Shown here: one piece after another, positions 55,271 through 64,000 of the stretch
How positions within the stretch are numbered: the first letter of the stretch is position 1
Layout: every line of letters starts with the position of its first letter
Origin: Bacteroidota bacterium
GTDB lineage: Bacteria; Bacteroidota; Bacteroidia; Cytophagales; Cytophagaceae
Direction of reading: 5' to 3'
NCBI GenBank assembly: GCA_023428135.1
Contig: JAEYZG010000018.1
Coordinates: 1-64,000 of the forward strand
Length of the DNA stretch: 64,000 bases
Translations under genes and position numbers: made by a program
The notes under the pieces: generated by a model
Databases searched by the model: none
Seen by the model: the letters and a program-made list of their open reading frames with translations, nothing else
What the model was told of the DNA's origin: nothing

Positions 55271-55435
55271 ATGGCAATAGAAATTAAAGAATTAATTATT
55301 AAAATGACGGTTTCCTCCTCTAATAGTGAGAAGAGATCTGTGCAGCTGGAAATGCCTTCTTCTGTTAAAAATAAAATAGTGAAGGAATGTGTGGAAAAAG
55401 TTATGCAAAAATTACAATCAAAGATAGACAGATAG
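55271..55435 (+). CDS. Small DUF5908-like eCIS protein (54 residues)
   Basis: ATG 55271, TAG 55433-55435. The product begins MAIEIKELIIKMTV, the start typical of DUF5908 (Afp6-like) peptides, and ends in a basic helix (VKECVEKVMQKLQSKIDR). It lies 4 bases after the tube 2 stop and ends one base before the LysM protein start, the position of this peptide in Afp/PVC-type clusters. Its exact role is not known to me. Confidence 0.8.
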   Translation: MAIEIKELIIKMTVSSSNSEKRSVQLEMPSSVKNKIVKECVEKVMQKLQSKIDR

Positions 55436-55436
55436 T

Positions 55437-56123
55437 ATGGCTGCAAATCAAAGTGGATTGACTAAGATGGAAATAATCGGCTATAAAAAGTCGACCTTTG
55501 AAGATGAGCATGCCAGATTTAAGGTGCAGTTTAACCCAACAACTTTCAAACAGGAATATGCTGTTGAATTTGTTGAAGATGCACCTCCAGGTTCTACTGA
55601 TAGTCCGCAGAAGTTGAAAAAAGCACCTTCAAAAAAACTGAATATTACTCTTACTCTTGATGCTACAGGAGTGACAGGACAAGCCGGAACAAATGGAAGT
55701 AAAACCATAGATATAATGGAAGAAATTAAAGCCTTTAAAAAAGCAACTTATGATTTTATTGGCTCAACGCATGATATACCATTTGTAAAAATTATATGGG
55801 GGGTGAACACATTTCAGGGACGATTGAGAAATCTAACCGTTACTCACAATATGTTCAAATCAAATGGAGACCCTCTGAGAAGTACTTTAGAAGCTTCATT
55901 TGAAAGCTCAAAAGAAGCCTCAAAACAAGCAAAGGAGCATGATCTTCAATCTCCTGATTTAACACATTTAAGGACAGTGAAATTTGGAGATACATTACCT
56001 TTAATGTGTAATGAAATTTATAATGATTGTTCTCTCTACTTAAAAGTAGCTAAGTTTAACAACCTGGTAGATTTTCGTAATCTGGAACCTGGTACAGAGA
56101 TTATTTTTCCTCCAATAGTATGA
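55437..56123 (+). CDS. eCIS hub/tube-linker protein with LysM (Afp7-like)
   Basis: The 228-residue protein has the CIS tube-adaptor N-terminal domain (FKVQFNPTTFKQEYAVEF, KLNITLTLDATGV, FVKIIWGVNTFQGRLRNLTV) and a C-terminal LysM (about 178-228; VKFGDTLPLMCNEIYNDCSLYLKVAKFN). In Afp and T4 (gp53-like), such proteins join hub, baseplate wedges and tube. It overlaps the start of the spike gene by 4 bases (stop within ATGA). Confidence 0.9.
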   Translation: MAANQSGLTKMEIIGYKKSTFEDEHARFKVQFNPTTFKQEYAVEFVEDAPPGSTDSPQKLKKAPSKKLNITLTLDATGVTGQAGTNGSKTIDIMEEIKAFKKATYDFIGSTHDIPFVKIIWGVNTFQGRLRNLTVTHNMFKSNGDPLRSTLEASFESSKEASKQAKEHDLQSPDLTHLRTVKFGDTLPLMCNEIYNDCSLYLKVAKFNNLVDFRNLEPGTEIIFPPIV

Positions 56124-57907
56124 GTACATCCCTGATCGCAAATGACACCAGCTTAGTAACCTGCGACATTCTTACTGATGGTGTTCTTATCCCTGGTGAA
56201 CATCAGGTTGCCTCAGTTAATGTTTCAAGGGCAGTAAATAGAATTGGTACTGCAACTGTAACTATTGTTGATGGAGGATTTTCCGGATTAGCTGAAGATT
56301 TTCCCTCTTCTAATTCAGGGCTATTTGATCCTGGGAAGAAAATAACAATTAAGGCAGGCTATCATGCTAAAAACGAAATAATTTTTGAAGGTATTATTGT
56401 AAAACAGGGATTAAGCCTATCACAAGACAGTCGTAAGTTAATTATTGATTGTAAAGAGGAAGCTTATAAGATGGCTCTTGCCAGGAGCAATGCTATATTC
56501 CTTGATAAAACAGACAGTCAGGTTATTTCAGATCTAATCGGTAAAAGCGGTCTTACGGCAACTGTAACTTCTACAACAGCAACACATCCGGAACTTGTCC
56601 AATATTTTTGCTCTGATTGGGATTATATGCTGATGAGAGCTGATTTCAATGGGTATATTGTAGTTACGGAAGGAGCGAAGATTAAAGTTGGAAAGCCTGA
56701 TGTTTCGTCTGCTCCAGTTGTTGAGGTGGTGAATGGACAGACTTTAATGGAAATAGACGTTGAAGTAGATGCGAGAAATCAATTTCCAAAAGTAACAAGT
56801 GTGGCCTGGGATATAGCTAATCAGCAGATTTTAGAGGCAAATTCTGGTAGCGTGACTATACCCGCAGTTGGTATTACCCCTGATAAATTAAGTAGTGTGC
56901 ATGGAATACAGGAATACCAGCTTCAAACACCGGCAAATTTACCCAACAACGTACTTGAAGCTTGGGCAACCGGAAAGCTAACAAGATCTAAATTATCTAT
57001 GTTGCAAGGGCAAGCTAAATTTATTGGTAGTTCCGTGGTTAAGCCGGATGTTGTTTTAACGTTGAAAGGCCTTAGCGATCATTTCAATGGTGATGTATAT
57101 GTAAGTGCCGTGAATCATGTTATTGAAGATGGGGATTGGCTTACACAAGCTAGTTTTGGGATTTCATTTAAATCTTACTCCGAATCTAACAATGATATTG
57201 TAGCGCCCTCTGTTAGCGGAATCACCGCTGGAATAAAAGGACTTCAGACTGCAATAGTTAAAAAAATAGATGCAGATCCGGCAGGTCAGCACAGAATACA
57301 AATAAGTTATCCTACTTTGAAACAGGATAATATGGGAATCTGGGCCAGACTTTCTACATTTTACGCAACAAATGGGTCTGGGACATTTTTTATTCCTGAA
57401 ATTAATGATGAAGTCATTATTGGTTTTCTAAATGAAGATCCAGAGCAGCCTATTATTTTGGGTTCAGTATATAGTGCTAAGAATGTTCCAGCCTTTACTT
57501 CTGAAGAAAAAAATAACACTAAATCTTTTGTCACCAGAAGTAAAATGAAATTAACTTTTGATGAAGAAAAGAAAATTATAACCATTATTACTCCAGGGAA
57601 CAATAGCATTGTACTAGATGATGATAAAGGAGCTATAACAGCCACTGACAAGAATAACAATAAAATGGAGATGACTGATGCTGGAATAACCTTTGATTGT
57701 GTGAAGGATTTTACAATTAAGGCTCAAGGGAAAGTTATTATTGAAGCACAGCAAGACATTCAGGCTAAAGCTACCGGAAATCTTAAAGGAGAAGGAATGG
57801 CTGTTGAATTAAAAGGTAGTACTAAATTTGCCGCTGAAGCAGCGATGGCCGAGGTGAAAGGATCTGGTCAGACTGTTATAAAAGGTGGAGTGGTAATGAT
57901 TAATTAA
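56120..57907 (+). CDS. eCIS central spike protein (VgrG/gp27-gp5-like, Afp8)
   Basis: The 595-residue protein combines a gp27-like hub (1-350; ILTDGVLIPGEHQVASVNVSRAV, FEGIIVKQGLSLSQDSRKLII), a gp5 OB-fold (about 375-475; VKKIDADPAGQHRIQISYP, PEINDEVIIGFLNEDPEQPIILGSVYS) and a repetitive C-terminal beta needle (about 480-595; SIVLDDDKGAITATDKN ... VKGSGQTVIKGGVVMIN). Trimers form the spike at the baseplate centre. No extra effector domain follows the needle. Confidence 0.93.
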   Translation: MSTSLIANDTSLVTCDILTDGVLIPGEHQVASVNVSRAVNRIGTATVTIVDGGFSGLAEDFPSSNSGLFDPGKKITIKAGYHAKNEIIFEGIIVKQGLSLSQDSRKLIIDCKEEAYKMALARSNAIFLDKTDSQVISDLIGKSGLTATVTSTTATHPELVQYFCSDWDYMLMRADFNGYIVVTEGAKIKVGKPDVSSAPVVEVVNGQTLMEIDVEVDARNQFPKVTSVAWDIANQQILEANSGSVTIPAVGITPDKLSSVHGIQEYQLQTPANLPNNVLEAWATGKLTRSKLSMLQGQAKFIGSSVVKPDVVLTLKGLSDHFNGDVYVSAVNHVIEDGDWLTQASFGISFKSYSESNNDIVAPSVSGITAGIKGLQTAIVKKIDADPAGQHRIQISYPTLKQDNMGIWARLSTFYATNGSGTFFIPEINDEVIIGFLNEDPEQPIILGSVYSAKNVPAFTSEEKNNTKSFVTRSKMKLTFDEEKKIITIITPGNNSIVLDDDKGAITATDKNNNKMEMTDAGITFDCVKDFTIKAQGKVIIEAQQDIQAKATGNLKGEGMAVELKGSTKFAAEAAMAEVKGSGQTVIKGGVVMIN

Positions 57908-57936
57908 TTTTAGAATTTTAATTTAATACAAATAGA

Positions 57937-58236
57937 ATGCCTTTAGCTGCCAGAGCAGGAGATATGCATACTTGTCCAATGATGACACCAGGTACTCCAC
58001 CTATACCACATGTAGGAGGTCCTGTGATGCCGCCTGGGTGTATGACTGTGCTAATTGGTGGAATGCCTGCTGCCAGGCTGGGAGACATGTGTACATGTGT
58101 TGGACCTCCTGATAGTATTGTTAAAGGGTCTGCTACAGTTTTAATTGGTGGTATGCCAGCTGCCAGAATGGGTGATTCAACGGCGCATGGCGGGTCAATT
58201 GTTTTAGGTTGTCCAACTGTAATGATTGGAGGTTAA
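57937..58236 (+). CDS. eCIS PAAR spike-tip protein
   Basis: The 99-residue PAAR protein has MPLAARAGDMHTCPMM, two copies of VLIGGMPAAR.GD and a final CPTVMIGG; Cys and His residues bind the zinc at the tip. PAAR cones sharpen the spike. There is no fused toxin. The stop is 1 base before the next gene's ATG. Confidence 0.94.
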   Translation: MPLAARAGDMHTCPMMTPGTPPIPHVGGPVMPPGCMTVLIGGMPAARLGDMCTCVGPPDSIVKGSATVLIGGMPAARMGDSTAHGGSIVLGCPTVMIGG

Positions 58237-58237
58237 T

Positions 58238-58672
58238 ATGAAGCATAAAAAAACATTTTTGGGTGTTGGATGGAAGTTTCCTCCAACTTTTGATAAAACC
58301 TCTGGAAGTATAATGCTTGTTTCAGAAGAAGAGGATATCAGAGAAAGTCTTTTTATTCTATTGTCGACCAAACCAGGCGAAAGAACTATGTTGCCGGAAT
58401 ATGGATGTGACCTGAACAAAATGATTTTTGAGTCTATTGATAGCTCTCTGATTACTGAAATGAAAGGAATGATTGAAAATGCCATTCTTTATTTTGAACC
58501 GAGAATCATATTGAATGAGGTTGACATCAGTCAGGATAAAACAAATGATGGTCTATTGCTGATAGATGTACAATATACTGTTAGAAAGACAAATAAAAGA
58601 AGTAATATGGTATATCCATATTATATTCTTGAAGGAAATGAAGCCCGCTTCAGGGCAGTAAATACTTTTTGA
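58238..58672 (+). CDS. eCIS baseplate wedge protein gp25-like (Afp9)
   Basis: I chose ATG 58238 (144 residues) over an upstream TTG at 58226; GGAGG at 58228-58232, inside the PAAR coding end, gives a rare clear ribosome binding site five bases before the ATG. The protein has the gp25 signatures (SEEEDIRESLFILLSTKPGE, RTMLPEYGCDLNKMIFE, EPRIILNEVDI). gp25 proteins seed sheath assembly on the baseplate. Confidence 0.92.
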   Translation: MKHKKTFLGVGWKFPPTFDKTSGSIMLVSEEEDIRESLFILLSTKPGERTMLPEYGCDLNKMIFESIDSSLITEMKGMIENAILYFEPRIILNEVDISQDKTNDGLLLIDVQYTVRKTNKRSNMVYPYYILEGNEARFRAVNTF

Positions 58673-58689
58673 TCTGACCAAACCAAAGC

Positions 58690-61600
58690 ATGGAAGGTAA
58701 TAAATTTATAAGACTTACAAGTGCCGGTACTTCCCAGGAAAGCAGGGCATTTCCTGCATTGGATTTTAATTATGTTAAAATAGATGAGCGTTCATTTGAA
58801 GATCTGTTAGTATTTTCTTCAGGTTTTTCAAGGCTTATCAATTTTTATAATTTAAAAAATAAAGTAGAAGGTGATTGGTCTGAGTTTCTGACCGACGAAA
58901 CAGTAATTCTGGCTGCTATTATTGATTCTAATCCATCAGGAATAGAAATAAGTTTTAAGAATAATCTTAATAAGGCAATCCTTTTTAAAAGACCTGAAAA
59001 AAAGTTTTTTTACTTTAAAAAATGCTTCAAAGAAGTCTTTGACCTAGCGCTTCGCTTTGAGATTTGGCTGAGCAGGCTTAAAGCTGTTGAAGCTTTTTCT
59101 GGTGAAGAGTTGAAAATCAGAAATGAAATTTCAAGCGCAATTTCCAGTAAGTTGAATTTGTCTTTAAGAATTCTTATCGAGCAACAGCGTAACCTTAATG
59201 GATTCTTAACTGAAGATGAAACTATAGTTTTTAATTACCATAGATTTGATGAGATATGGGGAATTAAAGATTCATTGCAGGATGATAACCAGAAGAGGGA
59301 TATTACTTCATTTAAAGGTGAGAGTGCCATAATTTCAGAGCAGCTTCAACTAAGTTTTCAGGCATTTTATGAAACTTTGTTATATCTGAAAATGAAGGCG
59401 CCCGATTATCTCCAGGAATCACTCAGAACAGATACTCATTATCCGGAAGTTTCTTTATTTCTGGCATTCTTAAAGCTTTTTCAGCATGCTCAGGGTGAAA
59501 TCAATAATATTTCCAAAAGGCATCTAGATTTTTATTATAAAATAGCACTTCAGCAATCACCTAAAAATGCGATAAGAGATAAGGTTTACCTTTCGTTCAA
59601 AACATATGATACTTCTGTTGTAGCGCATGTTAAGAAAGGAACTGTATTTATTGGCAAAGAAGATGATAATGGAAAGGAAGTTTTATATACCGCAGATTAC
59701 CCTTTGCTGGTAAATAAAGCTAAAATAGAGCGTCTTCGTTCAATCTTCATCGAGAAAAAATCTTTGAATGTAAGAGGTGTAGAAAAAATATTATTCAAAA
59801 ATATTCTTTCCGCAGACTCTGACATAAAAGCATTAACAAGAAAAGCGGAGGATAATTTTCCTCGCAAATCATTTGCGACCTTTGGTGAAAGTCAGGATGG
59901 AAAAGGGGAGCTTGAAAAAACTATGGGAAATGCCACCATCGGTTTTGTCATTGCATCTCCTGTATTGTTTTTGAAAGAAGGGTATAGAGAAATTTCATTG
60001 AAGCTTCAGTTTCTGCCTGAAAAGTTTCAAGGTTTAATTCAGAAGCTTGTAGACATTGCTCATGTTGAAAAAAGCACTGAAAGTGAAATCTTCATTAAAA
60101 GTTTTTTAGATGCATTTCAGTTGGATATTACTGCTCCGGATGGTTGGTTCAGGGTTAGAAAATATGTGATTTCAAGGGAGGTGGATTCTTCTTCTTTAGT
60201 AATAAGATTTGACCTGGATGAATCGGATCCTGCTATTGTTAAGTATAATTCAAGTGTTCATAAAGGGATATATTCCTCTAAAGCTCCGCTGATAAAAATT
60301 GGCTTGAATAGCGATACTTATATTTATCCTTATTCACTGCTTAAAGACATGATACTTGAAGAAGTTGATATCAAGGTAAATGTAACAGGAGTAAAGGATC
60401 TTGTTCTATATAACAATATGGGACAGCTTAGCCCTGATAGTCCTTTTTATCCATTCGGACCAATGCCGAATGTAGGTTCTTACCTTGTCGTAGGGAATAA
60501 TGAGATCTTCAGGAAGAGCCTGGACTCTTTAAATGTCAATATTGAGTGGTTCGACCTTCCCAGAAATAAAAGCGGATTTTTTGGACACTATGTGGATTAC
60601 GGGATAAATATTGATAATACGTCTTTTGAAGCCAAGATTTCAATTCTGGAAAACGGAAGGTGGAGACCATCTGCAAAGGAACAACAATCATTTAAACTAT
60701 TCCGATCTGAAGGAGATCCTAAAGGCGAGTTAATTAACGCAAAATCAGAACTGGATGAACAAACATTAATTCATTCTGTAGAAATAAACAGAATTAAACA
60801 ATCTCCTGATTTTGCAGGGATAGAATTGAATTCTCTTTACACCAGTACCTCCCAAAGGGGATTTTTGAAAGTTGAGTTATCTGCGCCTGAAGCTGCATTT
60901 GCTCACACAGTTTATCCTGCGGTTCTTTCAGAAACGGCAATTAGAAATTCAAGATCTAGTCTCGTGCAGCTGGTTGAGAAGAAAATGGATAAAATGCCTA
61001 ATCCTCCATATTCTCCTCAAATTAAATCTCTATCACTTGATTATAGTTCTGCTTCTGTTATTTCTCTAAAAGACAGATCAAATAGATCCGATGGGAATGA
61101 ATTAAGGGGTGCGATTTACCATATTCATCCTTTCGGAGAAGAATTGGTATATCCTGATAATTCTTCACAAGTCACATACCTTCTGCCTGAGTACAATCAT
61201 GATGGATCGTTATTGATAGGGTTTTCAAATATTAATCCACCTCAATCCGTTTCCATGCTGTTTGAGATGTTTGATGAATTTACCATTTCTTCAGAGGAAG
61301 ATCCTCCGGTAATAGAATGGAGCTATCTTGCGAATAACAAGTGGCATTTGCTGAAGCCATCTAAAATACTGAGAGATGATACAAGCAGCTTTATCAAAAC
61401 CGGTATTATTCAGATTGATTTACCTTACGAAATAAACAGAAACAACACAATACTTGATTCTAACTTATTCTGGGTAAGAGCAAGTGCTTTGAATAATATT
61501 GAAGTAGCATCGAAAACAATAAGTGTTTATACACAGGCTATTTCTGCTACACTTTCAGATTCGTATGACCTCGATGGCAATCATCTTAAAAAGCCGTTGC

Positions 61601-62439
61601 CGGCATTCACCGTAAAAAGGTCGGTTGAAAACATTGAAGGTGTAGAATCTATCATTCAACCATTAGAGTCATATAACGGTCTGCCAAAAGAAGGTAATAA
61701 AGAATTTTATACAAGAGTGGGAGAGCGCTTAAGGCACAAATCAAGAGCTATTATGGCTTGGGATTATGAACGGATTATTCTTGAAAAATTTCCATCTGTA
61801 TATAAAGTTGCCTGTTTACCCAATATGACAAGCAGCAATCTTGATGCTCCGGGAAGTGTATTGTTGGTGATTTCTCCATTTAAAAATAATAATAATCTGG
61901 AAGGCAACGAGCCAATGGCTAGTAGTGAGTTATTGTACCAGATTAAAAATTACATAACGCAGTTCGTTAGTCCATTCGTAAAATTAGAGATCAGAAATCC
62001 TAATTATGAAAGGATCAAAATTATTTGTGGTGTTAAATTTACTGATGGATACAATTATGGATTTTTCCTTCAAAAGCTAAATGAGGAGTTGAAGAAGTAT
62101 TTAAGCAAAAGTAATGAGGAAGGTTATTCAAGACTTCATTTGGGTGGTAAGATAAATACTTCTGATATATTAAGTTTTATGAGAACGCTTCCTTATGTTG
62201 ACTTTATAACAAAATTCTCTATGGTTCAGGCTGCCCGGGATTTTGCTGGTAATTGGATATTGATTGACACTGCAAGGGATGGAGAAGCGAAGTCATTTCT
62301 GCAGGCTACTAAACCATGGTCTGTGCTTGTACCAGCACTGGAACATCAGATTACAGTTCTGAATGACAAATATGAAGAAAGGTCACTTCAGGCAGGTATT
62401 GATTCTCTTGAGTTGGGGCATGATTTCATTATAGAATAA
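58690..62439 (+). CDS. eCIS large baseplate protein, J-like (Afp11-like)
   Basis: The 1249-residue protein shows the signs of Bacteroidota eCIS wedge protein 1: an N-terminal helical part with a DRSFEDLL-type segment (DERSFEDLLVFSSGFSRLI), a middle with DKVYLSFKTYDTSVVAHVKKGT, and a baseplate-J signature near the end (GLPKEGNKEFYTRVGERLRH ... WDYERIILEKFPSVYKV). It ends with a domain of the gp6/J type (LGGKINTSDILSFMRTLPYV). Wedge proteins make the baseplate ring that senses attachment and starts contraction. Confidence 0.88.
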   Translation: MEGNKFIRLTSAGTSQESRAFPALDFNYVKIDERSFEDLLVFSSGFSRLINFYNLKNKVEGDWSEFLTDETVILAAIIDSNPSGIEISFKNNLNKAILFKRPEKKFFYFKKCFKEVFDLALRFEIWLSRLKAVEAFSGEELKIRNEISSAISSKLNLSLRILIEQQRNLNGFLTEDETIVFNYHRFDEIWGIKDSLQDDNQKRDITSFKGESAIISEQLQLSFQAFYETLLYLKMKAPDYLQESLRTDTHYPEVSLFLAFLKLFQHAQGEINNISKRHLDFYYKIALQQSPKNAIRDKVYLSFKTYDTSVVAHVKKGTVFIGKEDDNGKEVLYTADYPLLVNKAKIERLRSIFIEKKSLNVRGVEKILFKNILSADSDIKALTRKAEDNFPRKSFATFGESQDGKGELEKTMGNATIGFVIASPVLFLKEGYREISLKLQFLPEKFQGLIQKLVDIAHVEKSTESEIFIKSFLDAFQLDITAPDGWFRVRKYVISREVDSSSLVIRFDLDESDPAIVKYNSSVHKGIYSSKAPLIKIGLNSDTYIYPYSLLKDMILEEVDIKVNVTGVKDLVLYNNMGQLSPDSPFYPFGPMPNVGSYLVVGNNEIFRKSLDSLNVNIEWFDLPRNKSGFFGHYVDYGINIDNTSFEAKISILENGRWRPSAKEQQSFKLFRSEGDPKGELINAKSELDEQTLIHSVEINRIKQSPDFAGIELNSLYTSTSQRGFLKVELSAPEAAFAHTVYPAVLSETAIRNSRSSLVQLVEKKMDKMPNPPYSPQIKSLSLDYSSASVISLKDRSNRSDGNELRGAIYHIHPFGEELVYPDNSSQVTYLLPEYNHDGSLLIGFSNINPPQSVSMLFEMFDEFTISSEEDPPVIEWSYLANNKWHLLKPSKILRDDTSSFIKTGIIQIDLPYEINRNNTILDSNLFWVRASALNNIEVASKTISVYTQAISATLSDSYDLDGNHLKKPLPAFTVKRSVENIEGVESIIQPLESYNGLPKEGNKEFYTRVGERLRHKSRAIMAWDYERIILEKFPSVYKVACLPNMTSSNLDAPGSVLLVISPFKNNNNLEGNEPMASSELLYQIKNYITQFVSPFVKLEIRNPNYERIKIICGVKFTDGYNYGFFLQKLNEELKKYLSKSNEEGYSRLHLGGKINTSDILSFMRTLPYVDFITKFSMVQAARDFAGNWILIDTARDGEAKSFLQATKPWSVLVPALEHQITVLNDKYEERSLQAGIDSLELGHDFIIE

Positions 62440-62470
62440 ACACATTAATTATTAAGGAATATATCATTTT

Positions 62471-63205
62471 ATGTCTTTACAAAATCGAAATTCTTTAAAA
62501 ACCTTTTTCAAGAAAGGTCAATTACCTTCGGAAGGCAACTTCTTTGACCTTATTGATTCAATGATAAATAAAGTTGACGATGGGATGTCTAAGACGCTGG
62601 AAGACGGCTTAATGCTTTCTCCTATCGGCGGATCAAAGAAATTGATCAGTTTTTATAAGAGTATTGAGGAAAAAAGTCCCGCATGGGGACTGGAAATTGA
62701 TCAGGGCAATGGAAATATTAATTTCAATAACCATGTTGGTGACAGTGTATTGACATTGGCAAATACAGGTAAAGTAGGTATTAACAATCCTGCGCCTGAA
62801 TTTGAACTGGATGTTAATGGTTCTGTTGCTATGGCCGGAAGACAAGGAAATGCTTACAAGGGAAAAATCCTTGCTGATGGAAAATGGCATCCTGTGCTCA
62901 CTGAATTGAATGGTTGTCATGCACTCGAAATAGTTGCAGGCATCGGGAAAAAGAAAACAGGAAGGTATGCGCTTATCCATGCCTTTGCGTTAAGTGCTTT
63001 CGGAAAGTCAAAGAGTAAGATTGATATACGTCAGGCATACTACGGAGTAAGAAGCAACAGAATCGAGTTGCGCTGGACAGGTACAACTTACAATTTTAGC
63101 CTGGAAATGAGAACCCGTAATACCTACGACGGAGAATTTTATATTCAATATTTTATTTCCAAACTCTGGTTTGACCAGTTTATGGATAATAGTGTCGGAA
63201 AATAA
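62471..63205 (+). CDS. Uncharacterised eCIS-cluster protein, fibre-like middle
   Basis: The 244-residue protein starts MSLQNRNSLKTFFKKGQLPS and has a trimerisation-like motif found before phage-fibre tips (GKVGINNPAPEFELDVNGSV), followed by a beta-rich C-terminal part (GRYALIHAFALSAFGK, IELRWTGTTYNFSLEMRTRNTY). I regard it as a possible adhesin or baseplate decoration. It sits between the two J-like proteins, which argues for a structural role. Confidence 0.55.
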   Translation: MSLQNRNSLKTFFKKGQLPSEGNFFDLIDSMINKVDDGMSKTLEDGLMLSPIGGSKKLISFYKSIEEKSPAWGLEIDQGNGNINFNNHVGDSVLTLANTGKVGINNPAPEFELDVNGSVAMAGRQGNAYKGKILADGKWHPVLTELNGCHALEIVAGIGKKKTGRYALIHAFALSAFGKSKSKIDIRQAYYGVRSNRIELRWTGTTYNFSLEMRTRNTYDGEFYIQYFISKLWFDQFMDNSVGK

Positions 63206-63217
63206 TTTACCAGCATC

Positions 63218-63439
63218 ATGAAATTAGAGAATGAAAATACGGGAAATATCAATTTTTCAGTATCAATTGATGAAGCCAATAAGATATTCAAGGCTTTGGG
63301 AAACCTTCCCTTTGTTGAAGTCTATGAATTGATAGGTAAGCTCAACGAACAGGCAAACTCTCAATTATCTAAAAAAAGAGGAAATTCGGAAACGCTGATT
63401 TCTGACGCTTCATTTGATATTGACCAATTGCTAAAATAA
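63218..63439 (+). CDS. Small helical eCIS-cluster protein (73 residues)
   Basis: It contains a helical stretch (DEANKIFKALGNLPFVEVYE, then LIGKLNEQANSQL). A 'I..AL..LPF.EV..LI.K...QA..Q' pattern also occurs in small phage proteins, as I recall, so a shared phage-like origin is possible. Role unknown. It begins 12 bases after the fibre-like gene and ends 6 bases before the next gene. Confidence 0.55.
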   Translation: MKLENENTGNINFSVSIDEANKIFKALGNLPFVEVYELIGKLNEQANSQLSKKRGNSETLISDASFDIDQLLK

Positions 63440-63445
63440 CCGGTT

Positions 63446-64000
63446 ATGGAAAAACCTGCTTTCATTTCTTCTGAAAAGGAAACCAATCCTGGTCTGGATT
63501 ACGGTTTGCTTAGAGCAGAAGGTGTTAATATAATTCAAAAACTTACCGGAGCATTCTGGACTGATTATAACGAGCATGATCCCGGAGTCACTATTCTCGA
63601 ACTGCTTTGCTACGCGATCACAGACCTTTCTTACCGCACGCAGTTTGATATACAGGATCATTTATATAACGATCCTGAAGATGATACTTTTTTAAAGGCA
63701 CATTCAATTCTTCCTTGTAATGCATTAACATTAAATGATTACAGGAAACTTATTTTTGATAAAGTATTTGAACTTAAAAATGTCTGGGTACTGCCTATTC
63801 TTGATGATGGTAGTTCATTTCGTGGTCTTTATAAAATCCTCATTGATATAGATCCTGCCATTAAATCTGAAGAGGATAGAGTTGCCGTTTCCGAAAAAAC
63901 CAGAAAGGTTTTCTGTGACAATAGAAACATTTGCGAGGACCTTGAACAGATCAAAATTCTTGATCAGATTGATGTAGGCATTTATGCAGATATTGAAGTA
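63446..64000 (+). CDS. Second J-like eCIS baseplate protein (Afp12-like), cut by the right edge
   Basis: At least 185 codons from ATG 63446 are open to the window end. The N-terminal signature is DYNEHDPGVTILELLCYAITDLSYR, preceded by LRAEGVNIIQKLTGAFW and followed by HSILPCNALTLNDYRKLIFD. This is the start of the second wedge protein in Afp/PVC-like clusters; the rest lies outside. The downstream genes normally code for tape measure, AAA+ ATPase and fibre. Confidence 0.85.
   Translation, partial: MEKPAFISSEKETNPGLDYGLLRAEGVNIIQKLTGAFWTDYNEHDPGVTILELLCYAITDLSYRTQFDIQDHLYNDPEDDTFLKAHSILPCNALTLNDYRKLIFDKVFELKNVWVLPILDDGSSFRGLYKILIDIDPAIKSEEDRVAVSEKTRKVFCDNRNICEDLEQIKILDQIDVGIYADIEV

Noticed and set aside
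51040..64000. Type VI secretion system or prophage tail
   Set aside because: No TssJLM-type membrane complex genes and no capsid, portal or terminase genes are visible; DUF4255, DUF5908 and the two J-like proteins point to an eCIS.

Overview
The window is AT-rich chromosomal DNA from a gliding-type member of the Bacteroidota, most likely Cytophagales (inference). The evidence is two proteins with type IX secretion / gliding-motility C-terminal sorting domains, OmpA-PD40 and PorT-like outer-membrane proteins, Bacteroidota-type topoisomerase IV subunits, exact copies of the Bacteroidota -7 promoter motif TAnnTTTG upstream of several genes, and a general lack of Shine-Dalgarno sequences.

Region 1 (1-12.2 kb) holds ordinary genes and some sensory or ion genes: a secreted leucine-rich-repeat protein cut by the left edge, parE and parC with a BamE-like lipoprotein between them, a PH-like protein, and a minus-strand run made of a KefB/C-type cation antiporter, a probable pentameric ligand-gated ion channel, a 45-residue membrane peptide and elongation factor P with an unusual loop tip. 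Region 2 (12.3-32.3 kb) is an envelope and cell-surface block: an OmpA-PD40 protein, a beta-barrel, a histidine kinase whose membrane domain has the residues of the plant ethylene-binding domain, and two secreted T9SS cargo proteins. One of these has 4323 residues and about 38 tandem repeats of about 88 residues. Region 3 (32.5-39.4 kb) has a DUF4412 protein, nhaA behind a terminator-like hairpin, a DbpA-type RNA helicase and a divergent PEP carboxylase.

Region 4 (39.6-48.4 kb) is a tight four-gene operon: an ADP/ATP-translocase-like membrane protein fused to HEAT repeats and a degenerate cNMP-binding domain, a multi-module TIR-like protein, an nSTAND ATPase with a membrane helix, coiled coil and WD40 repeats, and a TPR/outer-membrane barrel whose start overlaps the ATPase stop. 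It looks like a sensing or conflict system whose function I cannot assign, and it is the best candidate here for an undescribed system.

Region 5 (49.2 kb to the right edge) is an extracellular contractile injection system (eCIS, Afp/PVC/AlgoCIS-like). A membrane-anchored GH18 hydrolase lies directly upstream on the same strand. Then come a DUF4255 cap protein, an unknown protein, one sheath, two tube proteins, a DUF5908 peptide, a LysM hub protein, a VgrG-like spike, a PAAR tip, a gp25 baseplate protein, a 1249-residue J-like baseplate protein, two unknowns and the start of a second J-like protein cut by the right edge. The tape measure, the AAA+ ATPase and effectors are not in view and would be expected to the right. 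No rRNA, tRNA, CRISPR array or insertion sequence was seen.
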